Below are positions 43,432 through 51,134 of a stretch of 64,000 bases of DNA, piece after piece. A program made the translations under genes and the position numbers. The stretch comes from CAZHVS01 sp964536015 (GTDB lineage Bacteria > Bacteroidota > Ignavibacteria > Ignavibacteriales > Ignavibacteriaceae). The stretch covers positions 106,594 to 170,593 of the forward strand of contig CAZHVS010000007.1 in assembly GCA_964536015.1 (NCBI GenBank), in the 5' to 3' direction. Each line of letters starts with the position of its first letter. Positions within the stretch are counted from its first letter, which is position 1. The notes below the pieces were generated by a model. That model was not told the DNA's origin, did no database searches, and saw only the letters and a list, made by a program, of their open reading frames with translations.

Positions 43432-45396
43432 TTATTTTAACAGCACCATTTTATTTGTTAAGATTTTATTGTCGATTTTTAATTCGTAAAAATATACTCC
43501 ACTTGAAACCAATTTACCATTATCCATCTTACCATCCCAATTAAAATGATTTAATCCTTTTATAACATTTTCTTTATGAAAAGTTTTAACTTTTTCGCCT
43601 ATTGAATTATAGATTATCAGTTCTGCAGAATTATTTGAAATGGAATAAAAATCAATTGTAGTCTGATTATTGAAGGGATTCGGATAATTCTGTTTTAAAA
43701 CATAATCTGTTGGCAAAGAATAATCATGAAGAGTTATGTTTAATTTACCATAAGTCAAATTAAAATATTTTCCGTTAGAGGGCTGCTGTTTTATTGTTCC
43801 GGATGAATCTTCATACTGAAAATACATACTTATGTTATCCAGATTAATAAAGGTTGGCAGTTGAGCGTTGTACTTTAACTTTCCATCATAATTCATATTA
43901 ATAGATTGAAAAGTTTGCTTATCAAGGCTAAAGAATAATTTTACAGTAGCTGGATTTACTTTATCACTCAAAAAAATCTTGTTAATGAAGTAATACCCAT
44001 TTTTAATTTCTACATTAGGATATTCTATTGTTTTTAATGCAGAAAGTAAACCGTATCCTCGCTGATTATTGGGAGAAAAAAAGTTGTCGCATGACTCAAG
44101 TAAAATATTTCTGATTTGATCGTTTGACAAATGAGGATATGCAGATAATATAAGTCCTCCGATGCCTGCTGCTATTGGAGTTGCCGCAGATGTACCACTA
44201 TTGTATTGGTAATTAGTTGTCGTCGAAGCAAGCACTCCATAAACATTAACCCCCATTGTTACTAACTCCGGTTTTATTCTTCCATCATAAGTTGGACCAA
44301 CAGAGCTAAAAAGAGCTAACTGATTTTGATTGTTTACCGCTCCAACTGTAATCACATTGAAACCATCCGAAGGAGCAAGAATATATTTCCAAGAAGAATT
44401 GCCTTCATTACCTGCAGCACAAAATGTTGATATTCCTTTTGAAAAAGCAATCTCAAGTGCTTTCGTTGAAATTGCGGTTTTACCATTCATATCCATATAA
44501 GAATAAGAACCTATTCCATCATCAAAAATATTATATCCTAAAGAACTGGTAGTAATATCAACACCTATACTGTCCATCCACTCAAGTGCTGCGACATAAT
44601 TATCCTCTTCAATTTTTTTTTCAGACTGAACATCTTCTGTTTTAGCAAGAACGAATGTAGCATCATATGCTACACCTATTAAAATACTATCTTTGTACCC
44701 GCCAATTACTGAGAGGACATATGTGCCGTGACTATGCTGAGAAGGAACATCAACTGATTCATTTGCTGTGTTATTATCTTTGAAAATAAAATCATATTCT
44801 GATAAGACATTTAAATTTTTAAATGCTTCGTGGAATTTCCAGTCAAAACCTGTATCAAGCACTCCTATTAAAACATTTTTACCTGTTATACCTGCATTAT
44901 GAACTTCAGGAATATTTGACAAAGACATCTGCATTAAAGAGAAACCATAGTTGCCAGTTACATTAACTGCTGCCTTATTATTAACGGGACTTTGTAATTC
45001 ATCTATATTTCTTTTAAATGAATGAGCTTTCTCAACTTTCTCTACAAATGGAAGTTGTAGAACAATATCTTTTTCATTCTCATTTAGAAAAGCTGATACT
45101 GCATTAAACCATTTAAGTTTATTTATAATTTCAATTCCGTTCTTTTTTAGTTGAGAAATATAAATTTCACTTACAGGGACATCCTCAATCGTAATAATCT
45201 CATCATCGTCAATAGTCTTGTGACGTCTTTGAATACTTCTAGCTGATAATGAGTTAATTGCTTGCCTATAAAGTTCTGAGGTCTTTGATAGCTTTCCATT
45301 AAATGAAATCCCTTTATCTTTAAAATAGATTAAGTATTTCTCCTGCGGAAAAATATCAACTAAAAAGATAATAATTATAAAAACTAAAATTCGCAT
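43432..45396 (-). CDS. Secreted subtilase (S8) with T9SS sorting domain
   Basis: A 654-residue exported serine protease. Signal peptide about 1-17; an I9-like prodomain (about 60-130; VEKVEKAHSFKR end). The catalytic triad is Asp181 (GVLDTGFDW), His223 (QHSHGTYV) and Ser403 (NSGTSAATP), with the oxyanion Asn in CAAGNEG. An Ig-like region is followed by the sorting tail from about 570: LKQNYPNPFNNQTT, IYNSIGEKVKTF and SSGVYFYELK, ending NKMVLLK. It is likely secreted by T9SS and freed from its prodomain outside the cell. Substrate unknown. Confidence 0.9.
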   Translation of the reverse strand: MRILVFIIIIFLVDIFPQEKYLIYFKDKGISFNGKLSKTSELYRQAINSLSARSIQRRHKTIDDDEIITIEDVPVSEIYISQLKKNGIEIINKLKWFNAVSAFLNENEKDIVLQLPFVEKVEKAHSFKRNIDELQSPVNNKAAVNVTGNYGFSLMQMSLSNIPEVHNAGITGKNVLIGVLDTGFDWKFHEAFKNLNVLSEYDFIFKDNNTANESVDVPSQHSHGTYVLSVIGGYKDSILIGVAYDATFVLAKTEDVQSEKKIEEDNYVAALEWMDSIGVDITTSSLGYNIFDDGIGSYSYMDMNGKTAISTKALEIAFSKGISTFCAAGNEGNSSWKYILAPSDGFNVITVGAVNNQNQLALFSSVGPTYDGRIKPELVTMGVNVYGVLASTTTNYQYNSGTSAATPIAAGIGGLILSAYPHLSNDQIRNILLESCDNFFSPNNQRGYGLLSALKTIEYPNVEIKNGYYFINKIFLSDKVNPATVKLFFSLDKQTFQSINMNYDGKLKYNAQLPTFINLDNISMYFQYEDSSGTIKQQPSNGKYFNLTYGKLNITLHDYSLPTDYVLKQNYPNPFNNQTTIDFYSISNNSAELIIYNSIGEKVKTFHKENVIKGLNHFNWDGKMDNGKLVSSGVYFYELKIDNKILTNKMVLLK

Positions 45397-45497
45397 ATAA
45401 CAAATAATTTATTATACACTACAATAAGCATCGGCATTATGAATTTCAAGTATAAATGTGTAAATGAAAGTCAATTAAAAACAAGAATGTAAATAAT

Positions 45498-46370
45498 TTA
45501 TTTTATTGAAGAAAAAATTCTATCCAGACGTATCGCAGAAAATAAATTGCTTGAAGTATCAATCGACCAATAAACCATTATTGCCTTTCCTACAATTAAG
45601 TCTCGTGAAACGAATCCCCAGAAGCGGCTATCCATGCTATCATCGCGGTTATCACCAAGAACAAAGTAGTAATCATTTTTAAATGTATAGTTTTCAGCTT
45701 TTACTCCATCAATAAAAATATCTGATTTATTTACCGATACAACTCTTTTCCCATATTCTCGGTTAATAATCATTTCCCAATCTTTAATGTTGTAGGCATC
45801 GATGTTAATTGTCATCCCTTTTTTAGGAATCAAGATTGGTCCATAAAAATCTTCATTCCAATCTTTATCTTTTGGAAAAATATTTTCATTTCTTTCACCT
45901 TTGAATCGAATTCTCGAATCTCTGATAAAAACACTAATCGGAGTTGGAACTTCATTTCCATTTATAAAAACTTTTTTATTTTCAATTAGAATTGTCTCCC
46001 CCGGAAGCCCAGCAATTCGTTTAATATAAAAATCATTTACCGAAGGAAATAACTCATCCTTATAACCTGGGAATTTAAATACAACAATATCATTTCTTAC
46101 CGGCTCTTTTATTGCAGGAAATCTAAATGATGGAACCGACAGATTTAATAATGGCAATTGTGAAGGTGTGGAAGCGCCATAAACGAATTTATTAACAAGT
46201 ATAAAATCTCCTTCGAGCAGAGTATTCATCATAGACGAAGTAGGAATTCTATAGGCATCAAGAAGAAATATTTTTATCATTGTGGCAAGCAGAACAGCAA
46301 ACACAAAAACTTTAACAACGCCAAGCAACCTGCTTTTTTGCCTATGTAAACTTTGATTTTCTATTTCCAT
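45498..46370 (-). CDS. lepB: Signal peptidase I
   Basis: A 290-residue inner-membrane protease that removes signal peptides from exported proteins. One N-terminal helix (about 14-32) is followed by the catalytic Ser in RIPTSSMMNTLLEGD (about 41-55), VNKFVYG, the general-base Lys in FYIKRIAGLPGETI, and GDNRDDSMDSRFWG (about 242-255). The length is longer than in Gram-positives owing to inserted loops, common in Bacteroidota. It follows lepA on the same strand with a 57-nt gap, a widely kept gene pair. Confidence 0.94.
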   Translation of the reverse strand: MEIENQSLHRQKSRLLGVVKVFVFAVLLATMIKIFLLDAYRIPTSSMMNTLLEGDFILVNKFVYGASTPSQLPLLNLSVPSFRFPAIKEPVRNDIVVFKFPGYKDELFPSVNDFYIKRIAGLPGETILIENKKVFINGNEVPTPISVFIRDSRIRFKGERNENIFPKDKDWNEDFYGPILIPKKGMTINIDAYNIKDWEMIINREYGKRVVSVNKSDIFIDGVKAENYTFKNDYYFVLGDNRDDSMDSRFWGFVSRDLIVGKAIMVYWSIDTSSNLFSAIRLDRIFSSIK

Positions 46371-46427
46371 TAGTTCTTTTTACAGGTTTGACGCATAAAC
46401 AAACCTTCTTGTTCGTTCGCAAAAAAA

Positions 46428-48221
46428 TTATTCTTCAATTTGCAGAACAGCCAGAAAAGCCTCTTGTGGAATTTCAACATTACCAACCTGCTTCATTCGT
46501 TTTTTTCCTTCTTTTTGTTTTTCAAGAAGTTTTCTTTTGCGTGTAATGTCACCGCCATAGCATTTGGCAAGAACATTTTTTCTCAATGCTTTAACAACTG
46601 ATTTAGAAATAACTTTAGTTCCGATAGCAGATTGAATTGATATTTCAAACATTTGTCGGGGAATTAAATCTTTTAATTTTGAACAAACTTTTCTTCCCCA
46701 ATCATAAGATTTAGAGCGATGCACAATCATTGAAAGAGCATCAACTGGCTCGCTATTAAGAAGAATATCAAGTTTTACAAGATCAGATTCTCTGTAGCCA
46801 ATAAATTCATAATCAAAGGAGGCATAGCCCCTTGTCATTGATTTAAGTTTATCATAAAAATCAAAAATGATTTCTGATAAAGGAAATTCAAATTGTAAAT
46901 CTGCACGTGTTGGATCTATATATGTTGTGTTTTTAAAAACACCACGCTTATCCATAGCAAGTTTCATTATGTTTCCAATGTACTCGCTTGGTGTAACAAT
47001 TTGTGCCTTCATATACGGTTCTTCAACATGCTCAACATCCCCTATCGGCGGCATCATTGCAGGGTTATCTACAATTACTTTTTCTCCTCTTCTATTGTAA
47101 ACAATGTATTCAACATTAGGAAGAGTTGTAATAATATTTTGATTGAACTCACGATATAATCGTTCCTGTACTATTTCCATATGAAGAAGTCCAAGGAATC
47201 CACATCTAAAACCAAAACCAAGAGCTGCCGAAGTTTCCGGTTGAGTTACAAGCGCAGAATCATTTAACTTAAACTTATCTAGCGCATCTCTCAAATCCTC
47301 ATAGTTTTCTGCATCGGTTGGATATAGTCCGCTATACACCATTGGTTTAACTTCCTTATAGCCGGGTAAAGGTTCTAAAGCTCCACCTTTTGCAAGCGTA
47401 ATTGTATCACCCACTTTTGTTTCATGTACATCTTTAATTCCTGTAATAAGATACCCAACGTTTCCAGCAACAAGTTCAGTTGTTTTAATTTTTTTTAATC
47501 CAAGAATTCCAACTTCTTCAGCTTCATGTATTACATCGTGTGCAAAAAACTTTAATTTATCTTTTTCCTTTAAGACTCCATTTACGATTCTTATATATGC
47601 AACAGCGCCACGATAAGAATCAAACACAGAATCAAAAATCAATGCTTGAAGCGGTTTTGATTCATCACCTTCTGGCGGAGGAATTCTTTGAACTATTGCT
47701 TCAAGAATTTCATCAATACCTAATTTGGACTTTGCACTTGCGAGAAGAATTTCTTCATCTTTGCATCCAAGTAAATCAATAATCTGATGTTTTACTTTGT
47801 CAATCTCTGCGCTTGGCAAATCAATTTTATTTATTACTGGAATTATTTCAAGCCCGCCGTCAATTGCTAAATAAAGGTTACTGATAGTCTGTGCTTCAAC
47901 ACCCTGTGCGGCGTCTACAATAAGCAAAGCGCCTTCGCAAGCGGCAAGGGAACGGGAAACTTCATAAGTAAAATCAACATGCCCGGGAGTATCAATTAAA
48001 TTAAGAATATATTCATTCCCATCTGTTGCTTTATATTTCATTTGTATGGCATGGGATTTTATAGTAATTCCACGTTCACGTTCAAGTTCCATATCATCAA
48101 GGACCTGCGAAACAAGTTCTCTTGCAGAAACTGTCCCAGTTCGTTCTAATAAACAATCAGCTATAGTAGATTTACCGTGGTCAATGTGAGCAATTATGCA
48201 AAAATTTCGAATTCGTTCCAT
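46428..48221 (-). CDS. lepA: Elongation factor 4 (LepA)
   Basis: A 597-residue translational GTPase that binds the ribosome and can drive back-translocation. Seen from the start: MERIRNFCIIAHIDHGKSTI (P-loop AHIDHGKST), the G2 Thr in RGITIKSHA, the G3 DTPGHVDF, and NKIDLPSAE (G4). The C-terminal LepA-specific domain includes DITRKRKLLEKQKEGKKRMK. The open frame extends to 48266, but the family start MERIRNF at ATG 48221 is preferred. lepB follows on the same strand. Confidence 0.96.
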   Translation of the reverse strand: MERIRNFCIIAHIDHGKSTIADCLLERTGTVSARELVSQVLDDMELERERGITIKSHAIQMKYKATDGNEYILNLIDTPGHVDFTYEVSRSLAACEGALLIVDAAQGVEAQTISNLYLAIDGGLEIIPVINKIDLPSAEIDKVKHQIIDLLGCKDEEILLASAKSKLGIDEILEAIVQRIPPPEGDESKPLQALIFDSVFDSYRGAVAYIRIVNGVLKEKDKLKFFAHDVIHEAEEVGILGLKKIKTTELVAGNVGYLITGIKDVHETKVGDTITLAKGGALEPLPGYKEVKPMVYSGLYPTDAENYEDLRDALDKFKLNDSALVTQPETSAALGFGFRCGFLGLLHMEIVQERLYREFNQNIITTLPNVEYIVYNRRGEKVIVDNPAMMPPIGDVEHVEEPYMKAQIVTPSEYIGNIMKLAMDKRGVFKNTTYIDPTRADLQFEFPLSEIIFDFYDKLKSMTRGYASFDYEFIGYRESDLVKLDILLNSEPVDALSMIVHRSKSYDWGRKVCSKLKDLIPRQMFEISIQSAIGTKVISKSVVKALRKNVLAKCYGGDITRKRKLLEKQKEGKKRMKQVGNVEIPQEAFLAVLQIEE

Positions 48222-48290
48222 TACATATAAATTTTTAGTGTGCAAATTTAAGCATTTGTACATCAAGTTCTTAGGATAAACAGATAAAAA

Positions 48291-48313
48291 AATGGCGGAA
48301 AAAATCCGCCATT
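48291..48313 (-). terminator. Intrinsic terminator for the second subtilase gene
   Basis: A 9-bp stem, AATGGCGGA (48291-48299) with TCCGCCATT (48305-48313), is followed on the minus strand by a T-run. It lies 18 nt past the stop of the protease gene at 48332 and separates that operon from lepA. Confidence 0.88.
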
Positions 48314-48331
48314 AATAAATAAAAGTTATAA

Positions 48332-50617
48332 TTATTTCACTAACAACATCTTTTTAGTGATTATATCTTTACTCGTTACAAGACGATAAAAATATACTCC
48401 ACTCGGAATTTGAGACGCATTGAACTTAATCTGATGATAACCACCTTCAAGTTTTGTATTGAGTAAGGTTTGCACAACCTGCCCAAGAGAATTAAACACG
48501 ATCAGTTTAACATCAGAGGCTTCGGGTAAAGAAAATTTAATTGTTGTCAATGGATTAAATGGATTAGGATAATTTTGCATCAATTCAAAATCAACCGGAA
48601 AAATATTTTCATTTTCAACATCAACAGTCGTAGCAGTAATTGCATTCAATGCGTTCATTTTGCCGTTTCCATAAGTATTACCTGCTGTTGTTCCGGTATA
48701 GCCATCTTTAACAGTAGTAGTTGTCAACTTTGAAAAGACAGTAGCATAATCAAGAGTCCTGTTTCTTTCAAGCATTAGTGCTACCACACCCGAGACATGA
48801 GGACAAGCCATACTTGTTCCCTGTTCCATTTGCAGTTTGCCTCCAGGCAGAATCATTTCTTGTCCGACATTTGTAACAAAACTGGAAAAAGCTGCCGCTA
48901 TAATTTGTCCCGGTGCAACCAAGTCAGGTTTTAATCTTCCATCTCTTGAAGGACCTAAACTGCTAAATGATGCTATTTGTCCAATTACAGCACTTGGAAT
49001 CTGATACGTACTTCCGTTTATACTTGTCCATTGCTTCTTAGTTGTATAAGCTCCTACACAAATAACTTTCATTGATGTTGAAGGACTTCCGATTGATTTG
49101 TTATTGTCTGCAGGTTTAAAATAACTCGGAGATGATTTCGTAGTAAAATTTCCTCCAGTTGTTACCCAGGCATCAAAAGTACCTGAACCGTAAGTGTAAA
49201 GTGACCAATCAACAAGACTCAAATCATATTGTCCGTTAACATCATCAATTACAAAAATGACTTCCCTTGAATTATTGTTTGGATTAGATGTTGTTGTTGC
49301 GTCTATGGTTACTCTTCCGTAAGTAGTTCCGCTTACTGTAAACAATAAATTTTCTATTTTATTACCAGGAGAAATTGGATTTGTATAGCCAATTAACGTT
49401 CCTGATTTTGTATAAGCTGCTAATCCAACATTAATGTTTCCCGTATTATACCACATATCAACAACTGAAACACTTGTACTTTGTTGAATTTGCCAAATAG
49501 TTTCATAAGCATCCTGGTAACTTGTTCCCGTCGGAGATGAATAGCTTAAGTGAATAAAACCACTTCCTTCATTACCAGCAGCAGCAACAATAATCTTTCC
49601 GTTTCCTGTAAGATTGCTCAATGCTTTCTCATAATTAGATGTACCATCATGCGGACTAAAGTGCCCACCAAGACTAAGATTAATTACTGCTGGCTTGTTA
49701 AGAGTTTGTGCTTTGTTAAAAATATAATTGCATCCATCAACTACATCAGCATCACCAAAACCGGGTCCGTTTCTAAAACCTTTTACAAAAATAATATCTG
49801 ATAGAGGTGCCATTCCGATATATCCACTTAATGCACTTCCGTTTCCTCCTGCAATTCCTGTCACATGCGTTCCATGTCCTCCACCGTCATTTCCATCGAC
49901 TTCATAACATTGGTTTGCATCAATCTGTGCTTTTGTATACTCTCTGCCATAACTATATCCACTCGGTGGATTTCCTGAAGCAGACATATCCCAAAGATAA
50001 AGAATTCTACTTCCACTGGTGGTTTTAAAATCGGGATGCTGCCAATCAATTCCACTATCAATTACTCCAAGCACAACATTTTGTCCTTTATAAGGTTTGG
50101 GTAAACCCGTTCCATTATGAACGACATCAACTTTTACCTCACTGCGACTGACATTTATATAAGGTTGTTTAAGATTACTTGCTTCAATAAATTCAATTTC
50201 ATTTCTTGAAGCAATATCCAAAACCGTATTTAAAGGAATATCTGCAACGATAATATCGCCTGCAATTGTACTGATTCTTCCTCCATTAGAAAGAATTAGA
50301 TTTGAAGCTATAGGAATATTCCCGGTCCTTATTAAAGTAGAAATATATATATCATTTTTTTCTGTACGATAAAGGCTGACCAAATTATCTTTTCCAAAAA
50401 GATTTTCATCTACAGAAAGAATTTTTCCATTTGAGAAAATTGTTTTGCTGAAAACGTATTTCATCAGTCCACTTATTTTATTGCTTTCAACGGAAGATTG
50501 CAAAATTTTTCCTACCACAAGTTGATTTTGATTTACCTGTTTATTCAAATTACTCTGAGGAAATATTGATGCAAACGATAATGATAATATTAGTAAAAGA
50601 TTTAAAACGAATTTCAT
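48332..50617 (-). CDS. Secreted subtilase (S8) with prodomain and T9SS sorting domain
   Basis: A 761-residue exported protease (numbering below starts one residue earlier, at the GTG). Signal peptide to about residue 21. A prodomain-like segment (about 91-150) contains ILSNGGRISTIAGDIIVA and EIEFIEASN. The triad is Asp188 (GVIDSGIDW), His249 (GGGHGTHV) and Ser603 (EQGTSMACPHVSG), with oxyanion Asn in AAAGNEGSG. A beta-rich insert (about 355-515) lies between His and Ser. The sorting tail (about 680-762) has LMQNYPNPFNPLTT, PSGVYFYRLV and KKMLLVK. The ATG at 50617 has AGGAG upstream and is preferred to the GTG one codon before. A small lipoprotein gene lies 18 nt upstream on the same strand. 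Confidence 0.92.
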   Translation of the reverse strand: MKFVLNLLLILSLSFASIFPQSNLNKQVNQNQLVVGKILQSSVESNKISGLMKYVFSKTIFSNGKILSVDENLFGKDNLVSLYRTEKNDIYISTLIRTGNIPIASNLILSNGGRISTIAGDIIVADIPLNTVLDIASRNEIEFIEASNLKQPYINVSRSEVKVDVVHNGTGLPKPYKGQNVVLGVIDSGIDWQHPDFKTTSGSRILYLWDMSASGNPPSGYSYGREYTKAQIDANQCYEVDGNDGGGHGTHVTGIAGGNGSALSGYIGMAPLSDIIFVKGFRNGPGFGDADVVDGCNYIFNKAQTLNKPAVINLSLGGHFSPHDGTSNYEKALSNLTGNGKIIVAAAGNEGSGFIHLSYSSPTGTSYQDAYETIWQIQQSTSVSVVDMWYNTGNINVGLAAYTKSGTLIGYTNPISPGNKIENLLFTVSGTTYGRVTIDATTTSNPNNNSREVIFVIDDVNGQYDLSLVDWSLYTYGSGTFDAWVTTGGNFTTKSSPSYFKPADNNKSIGSPSTSMKVICVGAYTTKKQWTSINGSTYQIPSAVIGQIASFSSLGPSRDGRLKPDLVAPGQIIAAAFSSFVTNVGQEMILPGGKLQMEQGTSMACPHVSGVVALMLERNRTLDYATVFSKLTTTTVKDGYTGTTAGNTYGNGKMNALNAITATTVDVENENIFPVDFELMQNYPNPFNPLTTIKFSLPEASDVKLIVFNSLGQVVQTLLNTKLEGGYHQIKFNASQIPSGVYFYRLVTSKDIITKKMLLVK

Positions 50618-50635
50618 CACAACTCCTTACTTAAA

Positions 50636-50977
50636 TTACTTATTAAACTTTATATCACGATTCTGGGAAAGTTCAAGACTTATTACAAAATCTATTTCTG
50701 CCAATTTTTTAATTTTTTCAGTATTGCCGGAAGCGGTAAACAAATCTCCCGTTATTGTTCCAATCATCGCTCCGCTGTTTCCAAGAACTTTTTTCATCTC
50801 TGTAGTTATTTCTTTATTACATTTACCAATCACAGATATTTCTTCTGAAGATTTATTTATATCCTGAATTTTTTGTTTCAATGCTGTATCGAATTTCTTT
50901 TCAATCAATTCGTTGGAAGATGAACAACCAGATAAAAGAATTGAAATTCCTGCAAGCAAAATGAAGTAAAATTTCAT
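50636..50977 (-). CDS. Lipoprotein resembling a stand-alone subtilase prodomain
   Basis: A 113-residue lipoprotein: lipobox ILLSGC (Cys18), a charged helical part (about 24-42), then a compact alpha/beta domain (about 47-104). That domain aligns by eye with the prodomain of the adjacent subtilase. ISVIGKCN corresponds to ISTLIRTG, GAMIGTITGDLFTA to GGRISTIAGDIIVA, and IDFVISLELS to IEFIEASN. Subtilase prodomains (I9 type) fold the enzyme and inhibit it. A lipid-anchored copy could shield the cell from its own protease. The gene lies 18 nt before the protease gene, with a shared direction. The similarity is by eye only; it may be a general fold match. Confidence 0.6.
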   Translation of the reverse strand: MKFYFILLAGISILLSGCSSSNELIEKKFDTALKQKIQDINKSSEEISVIGKCNKEITTEMKKVLGNSGAMIGTITGDLFTASGNTEKIKKLAEIDFVISLELSQNRDIKFNK

Positions 50978-51134
50978 ATCACACCTTTTAATAATTATTT
51001 GTTTGCAATATAGTTCTAAGAAACATTTTCTTAAGTGCTTTTGGACAAAATTTTTTTTGCTTAAAAGATTGGTTTTTTAGGTTACAGTTAATTTTTATTT
51101 TACACATGTTAATAATATTTATTCAAACGTTTAA

